Assembly: GCF_013911645.1 (NCBI RefSeq)
Contig: NZ_JACESV010000001.1
Span: 1 to 64,000 of the forward strand
DNA length: 64,000 bases
From: Allomuricauda sp.
GTDB lineage: Bacteria > Bacteroidota > Bacteroidia > Flavobacteriales > Flavobacteriaceae
Reading direction: 5' to 3'
Both the position numbers and the translations under genes were made by a program. The notes under the pieces were generated by a model. The model made no database searches. It was not told where the DNA came from and saw only the letters and a list, made by a program, of their open reading frames with translations. Positions 1 to 8,268 of the stretch are shown piece by piece. Positions within the stretch are counted from its first letter, which is position 1. Every line of letters begins with the position of its first letter.

Positions 1-455
1 CGTCCGACGCCGATGTGGTGAGCTTCATCGAGTTCATGGCCAAGGACGAGGAGACCCTGGGGCCTGATATCCGCGGAGGCATCATGTGGCTAGACCACAA
101 GGGCAACACGGAGTACGGGACGGAGTTTGTAAAGTCCACAGAGGACCAGCAGAAGGAAATTTTGGACGGTATCGCTTACTACGACCCTGAGGTACCGGGC
201 AACGAGCGTCCCTTTGAGGTGAACTTCTTCTCGTTGGTCAGGAACCTGACGATGACGGGCTTCTACACGAGCAAGATCGGGATAGAGGAGATCGGTTATA
301 AAGGGAACCAGCCGAACGTATGGGACGGCGTTCCGGAGGATGTACTGGAACAGCACGGGGTAAGCTACGACGAGGAATGGCTCGCCAAGTGCGTGGACCA
401 GAGCAAACGAGGCGTTATTGCCGAGTGGGACGAGGACGGAAACCTCTTAACGTAA
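1..455 (+). CDS. Gluconate 2-dehydrogenase subunit 3 family protein, 5'-truncated
   Basis: This is the C-terminal part of a gene whose reading frame is open to base 1, so the true start lies outside the window. The visible ~151 residues contain the acidic and aromatic segments I associate with the subunit 3 family (Gluconate_2-dh3), for example DVVSFIEFMAKDEE near the left edge, RPFEVNFFSLVRNLTMTGFY in the middle and GYKGNQPNVWDGVP after it. In that family the small subunit partners a GMC-type flavoprotein, usually in the periplasm. The partner would be expected to the left and cannot be seen. The base composition is odd: 37 of the first 60 bases are G or C, against 17 of 60 at 661-720 in the next gene. 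A hairpin terminator follows at 531-560. The family call is fairly secure; the substrate is unknown. Confidence 0.8.
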   Translation, partial: SDADVVSFIEFMAKDEETLGPDIRGGIMWLDHKGNTEYGTEFVKSTEDQQKEILDGIAYYDPEVPGNERPFEVNFFSLVRNLTMTGFYTSKIGIEEIGYKGNQPNVWDGVPEDVLEQHGVSYDEEWLAKCVDQSKRGVIAEWDEDGNLLT

Positions 456-530
456 TGTATATGGAATAACCAAAGCTTCTTTATGGAAAATTCAGCCATA
501 GATTGGATTTGAGTTAGTTTAGTTAATTTG

Positions 531-560
531 ATACAGGCTCCTTTTTAGGAGCCTGTATTC
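531..560 (+). terminator. Rho-independent-type hairpin after the subunit 3 gene
   Basis: ATACAGGCTCC (531-541) and GGAGCCTGTAT (548-558) are perfect 11-base inverted arms around a six-base loop. The tail is only moderately T-rich. It lies 75 bases after the stop codon at 455 and before the separately transcribed regulator at 655. Confidence 0.7.
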
Positions 561-654
561 ATTAATTCACATCACTTTTTAAATAAATTGAAAATTCCTG
601 TGGTTTTGTATATTCAAAGATTCGAAAGATCTTTACCATACATAACTATACAGT

Positions 655-3408
655 ATGCATTTCAGGCTTTTATCAATTGTATTATTGATCTGTTTATCGG
701 TTAACGGACAACAATTATTACCACCGATCCAAAATTATCAATTACTGGATTATAAGGGGGGAAGTAAAAACTGGGATGTTTCTGTAAATGATAAGGGTGA
801 ACTTTTTGTAGCCAATAATAAAGGATTGCTTCATTTTAATGGGGAGCAATGGACTTTGAACAAATTACCGAACAATACCATAATACGTTCTGTAGAGAGT
901 ATTGGCGATAGAGTGTATACAGGTTCGTACGAGGAGTTTGGTTACTGGACCAAAAACAAGTTTGGAGAGTTGGGCTATACCTCTTTAACACACCTTATTA
1001 AAGACCATGCTTTTACCAGTGAGGAATTTTGGGAAATTTTTCCATCTAAAGATGGAAAGGTAGTGTTCCGCTCCTTTTCAGCAATCTATTTCTATGATAA
1101 CAATGATATATCCGTTGTGGATCCACCAGATGTGGTTTCTGATTTTATTGAGTTCAATGATAGATTAATTGTAGCGGGGGGATCTGTAGGTCTTTTTGAG
1201 GTGAAAAAGGAGGGGTTGGTGTCCTTGCCAAACCAAGATATTTTGTTGGGTAAGACCGTTAATGATATGGCCATTTTCCAAGACAAACTTTTGATCGGGA
1301 CTAAACTACATGGTTGTTTTTTGTATGATGGCAGCACATTATCACCATGGTCGGCTCCCATAAATGACGACCTAAAACAACATCAACTAAATAAGATAAC
1401 CCTTTTGGGCAATGGCCTTTTAGCTTTGGGAACCATTAAAAATGGAATGTACCTGTACGATACGGTTTCTAGGCGTTACAGCGTATTGAATAGGGAATCC
1501 GGTCTTCAAAACAACACGGTACTATCCTCTTTATCGTTCAAAGATCAATTGTGGTTGGGGTTGGATAACGGAATTGCCCGGGTAAAACTGAACAACCCAA
1601 TAGCATACTATACCGACTATACAGGTACGCTGGGCATGGTCTACGATATAGCATGGTACAACGGTAAATTATTCTTAGGAAGCAACACAGGGGTCTTTTA
1701 TTTTGAGGGCAACGAACTTAGGTTTGTAAGTGGTTCACAAGGCCATGTTTGGGACTTGGAAGTTATAGAGGGTGATTTGCTCTGTGGGCACAACACAGGG
1801 ACCTATAGGGTAACCGAGAACAGTTTTGAACTTGTTGGGACGATTGCGGGGGGATATCAAATAATCAAAGTGCCGGATGCGAACTCAACCTTTGTTCAGG
1901 GTACGTACAACGGACTCGCAAAGTTCAAAAAACTGGATAACGGCCAATGGGAAGTGACAAAAATCGAGGGATTTGATGATCCCGTTAAACAGCTGTGTTT
2001 TGAAACACCCAATATTCTTTGGGCAGCACACCCCTACAAAGGCTTTTATAGGATTCACTTTGGAAAGGGAACATATGATAAGGTGGACAGGATCCAGAGT
2101 TTTGAGAGCGAAGGCGCTCCGAGTGAATACAATGTAAAGCTCTATAATATCAAAAACAATATTGTACTCAACAGTGAGGGCAATTGGTTTACCTATAATC
2201 CTATTGTGGATCACATCGAAAAGTTTGAAGCGTTCATGTATTACCAGAACAAAGAGCTGTTGTTTTATGATGAACAATATTTCTGGTTTGTAGATGATAA
2301 AGAGCAGAAGGCTATTATCCATACCAATTTAAAAGGCGATAGTCTACTAATTACGGATCTTCCCTTAAGGGAACGATTGGCACCGGATTCGCAGAAAGTG
2401 GTAAGGGTGAACGATAGTGCATCCTACATAACTTTAACGGATGGATTTGCCAAGATAAACACCAATGGCCTTAAAAGTCTTTCCGAAAATCAGGAACTTC
2501 CTGTACCAAATTTTGTTGTCTTAAAGGATCAGAAAGCAAAACATTCCGTTTTGGGTGGATCTGTGGAAATACCCTTTGGACGCTCTCAATCCCTAGCTAT
2601 TGAGGTGGCATCGCCAGAATATATATTGCCCCATTATTATTACAAGTTGGAAGGTCCTAAGGAATATTCGGAGTATGCAGAGAACGGGTTCATCAACTTT
2701 CAAAACCTGCCCTATGGCGCATACACCCTTAAAGTGGCTACCGTGGGTATGGGCAATGCCATATCCGAATCCAATAGCTTGAACTTTGAAATCTTGCCAC
2801 CATGGTATTTCTCGTGGTGGAGTCTTTTTCTTTATGGGGCATTGGTGGTCTTGACAATTTATTTGGTAAGGCGGTACAACAGAAAAAAACTGGAAAGAAA
2901 GCATAGGGAGCTTATGGAACGTATGGAGCAGGAGCAACAGGAACGAATGGCAAAATTGGAAAAAGAAGAGTTGGCCAAGGAAGTAAAGCTCAAACAAAAT
3001 GAGTTGGCCAGTACAACACTGAACATCGCCAGAAAAAATGAAATGATATTGGAGCTTAAGAATATGTTGGTGATGAACAAAGATAAATTCCCCAATTCCC
3101 ACCGATACAGGTCCTTCATTAAAAAACTGAACAGTTCGATCGAGGATACGGAAGATTGGAAACGTTTTGAAGTCAATTTTAAGGAGTTGCACGAAGATTT
3201 CTTTGAGCGACTGCTCAAATCATACCCAGCATTGACTCCAAAGGACCTTAAATTATGTGCATACCTCAAAATGAATCTTTCTACCAAGGAGATTGCCCCC
3301 CTAATGGGGATAACGATCAGGGGAGTGGAAATACACCGTTACCGATTGAGAAAAAAACTCGATATGGACAGTTCGGAGAACCTTTCCAATTTTCTTATCA
3401 CTTTTTAA
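655..3408 (+). CDS. Beta-propeller / Y_Y_Y / LuxR-type one-component PUL regulator
   Basis: A 917-residue sensor-regulator. It starts with a signal peptide (about residues 1-19) and continues with a long two-bladed-propeller-like periplasmic region rich in Reg_prop-type repeats. A triple-tyrosine (Y_Y_Y) domain follows near 650-710, then one membrane helix (about 720-740), a charged coiled coil (about 745-810) and a C-terminal LuxR-type helix-turn-helix (about 860-905, with LSTKEIAPLMGITIRGVEIH). No histidine kinase or receiver domain can be seen, so it is not a classical hybrid two-component system. Such proteins sense glycan fragments in the periplasm and act directly on DNA in related Bacteroidota. 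It sits just upstream of the SusC/SusD operon on the same strand, so it probably controls that locus. The domain order is clear; the ligand is inferred. Confidence 0.85.
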   Translation: MHFRLLSIVLLICLSVNGQQLLPPIQNYQLLDYKGGSKNWDVSVNDKGELFVANNKGLLHFNGEQWTLNKLPNNTIIRSVESIGDRVYTGSYEEFGYWTKNKFGELGYTSLTHLIKDHAFTSEEFWEIFPSKDGKVVFRSFSAIYFYDNNDISVVDPPDVVSDFIEFNDRLIVAGGSVGLFEVKKEGLVSLPNQDILLGKTVNDMAIFQDKLLIGTKLHGCFLYDGSTLSPWSAPINDDLKQHQLNKITLLGNGLLALGTIKNGMYLYDTVSRRYSVLNRESGLQNNTVLSSLSFKDQLWLGLDNGIARVKLNNPIAYYTDYTGTLGMVYDIAWYNGKLFLGSNTGVFYFEGNELRFVSGSQGHVWDLEVIEGDLLCGHNTGTYRVTENSFELVGTIAGGYQIIKVPDANSTFVQGTYNGLAKFKKLDNGQWEVTKIEGFDDPVKQLCFETPNILWAAHPYKGFYRIHFGKGTYDKVDRIQSFESEGAPSEYNVKLYNIKNNIVLNSEGNWFTYNPIVDHIEKFEAFMYYQNKELLFYDEQYFWFVDDKEQKAIIHTNLKGDSLLITDLPLRERLAPDSQKVVRVNDSASYITLTDGFAKINTNGLKSLSENQELPVPNFVVLKDQKAKHSVLGGSVEIPFGRSQSLAIEVASPEYILPHYYYKLEGPKEYSEYAENGFINFQNLPYGAYTLKVATVGMGNAISESNSLNFEILPPWYFSWWSLFLYGALVVLTIYLVRRYNRKKLERKHRELMERMEQEQQERMAKLEKEELAKEVKLKQNELASTTLNIARKNEMILELKNMLVMNKDKFPNSHRYRSFIKKLNSSIEDTEDWKRFEVNFKELHEDFFERLLKSYPALTPKDLKLCAYLKMNLSTKEIAPLMGITIRGVEIHRYRLRKKLDMDSSENLSNFLITF

Positions 3409-3626
3409 AACCATAGAATCGCTTACTTAGGTATGTTAAAAGTGATTTAACAAACTACATCAACACTACATCATAGTGTTAATTCTTTTTACATCAAAAT
3501 AAGGAGCACTACTGCAAACACGGTGAAATAAGGCTTTTGAGCTCTTTATTTGATGATGTAATTTTTATGTATTCCAACTAGCCTTTGATCACAAGCTACT
3601 TTATTAATTTAGTAAAAATCTAACTC

Positions 3627-3634
3627 TATTTTTG
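3627..3634 (+). promoter_or_regulatory. Possible Bacteroidota -7 element before susC
   Basis: TATTTTTG matches the TAnnTTTG consensus and lies eight bases before the SusC start codon. No good TTTG is present 19 bases upstream, and such a promoter would make an almost leaderless message, so this is tentative. Confidence 0.3.
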
Positions 3635-3641
3635 CACAATT

Positions 3642-6600
3642 ATGAAAATTAAAAGCAAACTATTGCTAATCTCGTTTTTGTTGTTTCAGGCTGTACTTTT
3701 AGCTCAAGACAATATAACGATTTCTGGGACGGTCATGGATGATCAAGGACAACCGTTGCCCGGGGCAAGCATAGTGCTACAGGGCACTACTACAGGAATT
3801 CAAACAGACTTTGATGGTAATTATCGTTTGGAGAACATTCCGGGTAACGGAACATTGGTGTTCAGTTACGTCGGATTTACAACTCAAACTGTACCTATTA
3901 ATAATAGGACTACCATTGATCTGACCATGCAGGAAGACACCCAAAACTTGGACGAAGTGGTCGTGGTAGGTTACGGTACCCAAAAGAAAGCCGATTTAAC
4001 GGGTTCCATTGCCACAGTGGATGCGGAACAAATTGAAAAAACACCATCGGCAAACCCAGTTCAATCTTTGCAAGGCAAAGTGGCCGGGGTTCAGATTGTA
4101 TCGCCAGGTTCACCAGGAGCTTCTCCTACAGTTAGGATTCGTGGTTTGGGAACCTATTCCAATGCAACCAGTTTGCTGTATGTGGTAGACGGCATGTTTT
4201 ACAGCAATATAGATTTCTTGAACCCCAACGACATCAAGTCGATGAACGTACTAAAGGATGCTTCCTCTTCGGCCATTTACGGGGTAAGGGCGGCCAACGG
4301 TGTTATCATCATTGAAACAAAGTCCGGCGGAAAAAACAGAAAACCTACCATAGAGTATAATGGCTATACAGGTATTCAACGTGCCCAAAATGTTTTACAA
4401 ATGGCCAATGCCGAACAATTTGTCACCATGGCTGTTGAGTCTGGCTCCGAAGCGGACGTCCAATTTATATTGAATGCCATGCAACGCTATGGCAGAAGTC
4501 GTATTAATCCGAACGTGCCCGATGTAAACACGGATTGGTACGATGAGATCATTCGTGATGGACTTATTCAAAATCACAGTATAAGTGTTACCGGAGGTAC
4601 CGATAATGTATCCTATTCCCTTGGTACAAACTACTTCTCCCAAGAAGGTCTGTTGGATATGAAAAACGAGTACGAACGGTTCAATATCCGCTCCAAACTG
4701 GATGTGGACGTTCTCGATAATTTAAAAATGGGGGTGAATACCGTTTTCAGTAATGCAACGCAGCAAACCCCTGAAAACTCAGCTTGGTTCAAAGCATATT
4801 TTGCCGTTCCTATTCTTCCTGTTTTTGATGATATGAACACCGAGGCAACACCCACACGCTATGCCAACGCTCAAGCATTGGGGTACAGGGGCACACAAAA
4901 CCCTTTCCCGGATATGGATTACAACGATAACAGGTTGAAAATCCGTAAGTTGTTGGCCAATATCTATTTGGAAACAGATTTGATAAAGGACAAGCTTACC
5001 TTTAAGACCACCTATAATATAGACTTCTCCGCACTGGAAGAGCGCTACGTAAACCTCCCTTACAATATGGGCTTTGGTGACCAAAGAATTTCATCAATTA
5101 ATAGGAAGCAGAACAATTACTATAACCAAATTTGGGACAACGTTCTTACCTATTCCGATACCTATTCCGAAGACCATAATGTGACCGTAATGGCAGGTAC
5201 ATCTTTTAGGGACGAGGCTTCCAATAGGTTTGAGGCAACTGGTAGCGATATTGCCGGAATCAACTATGAGACATCGTGGTATTTGGATTTTGCCGATCCG
5301 TTGTCGTTCAACAACAATGTAGAAGAAGAAAACAAAAGAATTTACGGACAATCCTATTTTGGAAGGGTATCTTACAACTTTAAAAACCGCTACTTGCTCT
5401 ACGGAACATTTAGGGCAGATAGATCCTCGAAGTTTACCAAGGAGCAGTGGGGATATTTCCCTTCAGTAGGTGCCGGTTGGGTAATTTCCCAAGAACCGTT
5501 CATGGAAAACGTGGGCTTCTTCGATTTCTTAAAATTAAGGGCCGCATGGGGTCGATTGGGTAACGACAATGTTCCTGCAAGTGCCGGAGCCAATACTATT
5601 GAAAATGAAACTGTTGATTTGGGCGATACCCCGAATACAGGGGTTACCGCTACAAGTACATACACCGATTTAACCTGGGAGGTAGTGGAAGAGTTGGACT
5701 TCGGTTTCAACATGAATACCTTCAACAATCGTTTATCACTTGAGGCTGATTACTACATAAGGGACACCGAAGATGCCATTATGCCCGTATACATTCCCAT
5801 TGCGGACCAAACAATCTCAAGAAACTCAGGTGTTATCCGTAACTCGGGAGTAGAGATTGCATTGAATTGGAGTGATGAAATTACGTCCGATTTCACCTAT
5901 ACTGTTGGAGCCAATTTTACCACGGTAAAAAATGAGGCCATTGAGATTGAGGACGAAAGAGGTTATATTGATTCAGGTTCTGCCGAGTTTAGACAGCGAA
6001 CTATGGAGGGAGAACCATTGTATGCATTTTATGGATACGAAACCACCGGAGTTTATCAAAATCAAGCCCAAATTGATGCCGACCCTGTGGCACAGAGCGC
6101 CATTGCGGACGGACAGAATATTCAACCCGGTTACTTGATATTCAACGATAGGGACGGGGATGGCGCCATTACAGACCAGGATAGAACCGTATTGGGCTCG
6201 TTCCTTCCCAAGTTCACCTACGGTGGTAATATTGGATTAAATTATAAGGACTTTGGTTTCTCCTTGAATTTCTATGGTCAATCAGGAAATAAAATCTTGA
6301 ACAGAAAACGGGGCGAGGTCATCTTTACCAACGATACCAATATGGATGCCGATTTGGCCAAAAACCGTTGGCACGGCGAAGGAACTAGCAACAGCTACCC
6401 CTCATCGGCAGGACTTAGAAACAGCTGGAACCAACGATTGAGCAATTTTTGGGTAGAGGACGGAGATTTCTTCAGAATCCAGAACATACAGTTGGCTTAC
6501 ACCTTACGTGGTGATAAACTTAAGGGCAACATGCCCGATTTTAAATTCACATTGACAGCCGAAAGACCTTTGACCATCTTCAGTTACAATGGATTTAACC

Positions 6601-6680
6601 CAGAAGTATCCGATGGGGTTGATCGACAGACCTATCCCGTTCCGGCGATTTACACCATAGGTGTCAATGTTAAACTATAA
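3642..6680 (+). CDS. susC-like: SusC/RagA-family TonB-linked outer-membrane transporter
   Basis: A 1012-residue outer-membrane receptor that imports oligosaccharides with energy from TonB. The signal peptide ends near LLAQD (residue 22). A carboxypeptidase-regulatory-like domain follows (about 25-97, GTVMDDQGQPLPGASI), then the SusC signature DEVVVVGYGTQ (104-114), a plug domain (about 115-225 with VRIRGLGTYSN) and a long beta-barrel ending in an aromatic-poor NVKL. The length is normal for the family. It begins an operon-like run on the plus strand: SusD, LamG protein, two GH144 enzymes, esterase, GH3 and sulfatase. The import substrate is inferred from these enzymes to be beta-1,2-gluco-oligosaccharide. 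Confidence 0.95.
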   Translation: MKIKSKLLLISFLLFQAVLLAQDNITISGTVMDDQGQPLPGASIVLQGTTTGIQTDFDGNYRLENIPGNGTLVFSYVGFTTQTVPINNRTTIDLTMQEDTQNLDEVVVVGYGTQKKADLTGSIATVDAEQIEKTPSANPVQSLQGKVAGVQIVSPGSPGASPTVRIRGLGTYSNATSLLYVVDGMFYSNIDFLNPNDIKSMNVLKDASSSAIYGVRAANGVIIIETKSGGKNRKPTIEYNGYTGIQRAQNVLQMANAEQFVTMAVESGSEADVQFILNAMQRYGRSRINPNVPDVNTDWYDEIIRDGLIQNHSISVTGGTDNVSYSLGTNYFSQEGLLDMKNEYERFNIRSKLDVDVLDNLKMGVNTVFSNATQQTPENSAWFKAYFAVPILPVFDDMNTEATPTRYANAQALGYRGTQNPFPDMDYNDNRLKIRKLLANIYLETDLIKDKLTFKTTYNIDFSALEERYVNLPYNMGFGDQRISSINRKQNNYYNQIWDNVLTYSDTYSEDHNVTVMAGTSFRDEASNRFEATGSDIAGINYETSWYLDFADPLSFNNNVEEENKRIYGQSYFGRVSYNFKNRYLLYGTFRADRSSKFTKEQWGYFPSVGAGWVISQEPFMENVGFFDFLKLRAAWGRLGNDNVPASAGANTIENETVDLGDTPNTGVTATSTYTDLTWEVVEELDFGFNMNTFNNRLSLEADYYIRDTEDAIMPVYIPIADQTISRNSGVIRNSGVEIALNWSDEITSDFTYTVGANFTTVKNEAIEIEDERGYIDSGSAEFRQRTMEGEPLYAFYGYETTGVYQNQAQIDADPVAQSAIADGQNIQPGYLIFNDRDGDGAITDQDRTVLGSFLPKFTYGGNIGLNYKDFGFSLNFYGQSGNKILNRKRGEVIFTNDTNMDADLAKNRWHGEGTSNSYPSSAGLRNSWNQRLSNFWVEDGDFFRIQNIQLAYTLRGDKLKGNMPDFKFTLTAERPLTIFSYNGFNPEVSDGVDRQTYPVPAIYTIGVNVKL

Positions 6681-6693
6681 AAAGAAAATTGTG

Positions 6694-8244
6694 ATGAAAA
6701 ATAGTAATAACCCAGTATATAAAATAGTATTTGTCTTGATTGCGATACTCTTTGTCCAATCATGCTCCGACAAATTTGAAGATAGGGAAGGTCAGCTTAA
6801 TGCAGACGACCTGGATTACACTGCGACCGAGGATATGGTCCAAGCATTGATCGGCTCCTATTATGTAATTGCCACAAGAGGATGGGAAGAACCCTTATTG
6901 CTTTCCGTTCGTGGAGACGATGTAAACGCAGGGGGACTCGGAGACCAACAACCTTTTGCGGACACCGATAATTTTGTTTACGATCAAGGGTATTGGATGT
7001 ACAACTCACTTTGGAATGTCCATTATGGTGACATAGTCGAATTGAACACCCAGATAGAGCTGATAGAAAATTTCAAGGACTTCGCCGATGAAAGCGAGAA
7101 GGCAACAGCAGACCAATATATTGCAGAGATAAAAGTGATGAGGGCGTGGTTGCATTTCAATCTGGCAAGGGTTTGGAACGATGTTTTTATCATAGAAACC
7201 ACGCAGCCCGATGCTGAAATAGCCAACGGACCTGCCACCAAGCAAGAGATGATGCAATACATATCCGACCAAATGGATGAGGCTATTCCGGTATTGCCCA
7301 ACTTAAGGCCAAATGAAAGAACGGACATTCCCGGTGGTGTAACACGCTATACGGCTTATGCATTAAAAGCCATGGCTCACATGGAAATGGAGGATTATCA
7401 AGGTATGGCAGACGCCTGTGCCGCGATAATCAACTCCAATAAATTTTCTTTGTACCCCGATTTTTATAGCCTGTTCAAAAAACCTGGCGAATTGAGCGAT
7501 GAGAGTCTGTTCGAACTACAATTTTCCGATTACGGTTCCAGTACCAGCGATGAGTTTTACCACCTTTATGCACCTTTTGGTCCCCAAGGTTGGACCCCTG
7601 CAAGGGAAAACGCATCCGATGGGTGGGGCTTTTACGAACCAAGCATGAAGTTTATCAAATTTATGCTGGACAGGGACGAAGCTGTTCGCTTGGAGACTAG
7701 TGTATTGTGGACAGACCGTGGCATTGCAGAATTACAAACAGACCCGAATTATGCCACACTCCCCTCTTTTGTGAACAATACCACAAGAGATGGCGATGTC
7801 ATCAATGACTACGCAAGAGCCTTGTTCGCCAGTGGTAAGCACTACTTACCATCCGTACAATTAACAAATCAGAGAAATAACTATGGTGGCGGTAAAAACA
7901 TGATTGTAATACGTTATGCAGAAATATTGCTGATGTATGCTGAAGCCTTGACCCGTGGTGCAAGTGGTTCTGGTATGACCGCGGACCAAGCCGTAAACTT
8001 GGTTCGTAACAGAGCGGGAATGCCTTCGTTGTCTGGAGTTTCATCCAGTGATGTAATGGACGAAAAATTTGCCGAGTTAGGTATGGAATGGGGGATTCGC
8101 TATTATGATATGATTCGCTTGGATAACTACTCCGAACTGAGCTACGATGGTAGAACCTTTACGGCAGATAAAGAACTATTGCCATACCCACAAGCCCAAC
8201 TGGATGCACTTCCGACCTTGGGTGGGGGAAGTAGCGATGATTAA
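6694..8244 (+). CDS. susD-like: SusD/RagB-family nutrient-binding outer-membrane lipoprotein
   Basis: A 516-residue surface lipoprotein that forms the lid of the SusC transporter and binds the glycan. I chose the ATG at 6694 because it gives a compact signal with a lipobox cysteine (FVQSC, Cys24). In-frame starts at 6661 and 6691 would overlap SusC or add a non-signal extension. The TPR-like helical fold is shown by the HFNLARVW segment and by the C-terminal pattern YAEILLMYAEAL...GMEWGIRYYDMIR typical of the family. It lies 13 bases after SusC, so the two are surely co-transcribed. Confidence 0.95.
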   Translation: MKNSNNPVYKIVFVLIAILFVQSCSDKFEDREGQLNADDLDYTATEDMVQALIGSYYVIATRGWEEPLLLSVRGDDVNAGGLGDQQPFADTDNFVYDQGYWMYNSLWNVHYGDIVELNTQIELIENFKDFADESEKATADQYIAEIKVMRAWLHFNLARVWNDVFIIETTQPDAEIANGPATKQEMMQYISDQMDEAIPVLPNLRPNERTDIPGGVTRYTAYALKAMAHMEMEDYQGMADACAAIINSNKFSLYPDFYSLFKKPGELSDESLFELQFSDYGSSTSDEFYHLYAPFGPQGWTPARENASDGWGFYEPSMKFIKFMLDRDEAVRLETSVLWTDRGIAELQTDPNYATLPSFVNNTTRDGDVINDYARALFASGKHYLPSVQLTNQRNNYGGGKNMIVIRYAEILLMYAEALTRGASGSGMTADQAVNLVRNRAGMPSLSGVSSSDVMDEKFAELGMEWGIRYYDMIRLDNYSELSYDGRTFTADKELLPYPQAQLDALPTLGGGSSDD

Positions 8245-8268
8245 TACTAACTAAATAAACAACACAAG

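Noticed and set aside
2593..3192. 199-codon open frame on the minus strand inside the PUL regulator gene
   Set aside because: It is antisense to the coiled-coil and membrane part of the regulator, is rich in Phe/Leu/Ile runs from reversed Lys/Glu codons, and has no family resemblance.
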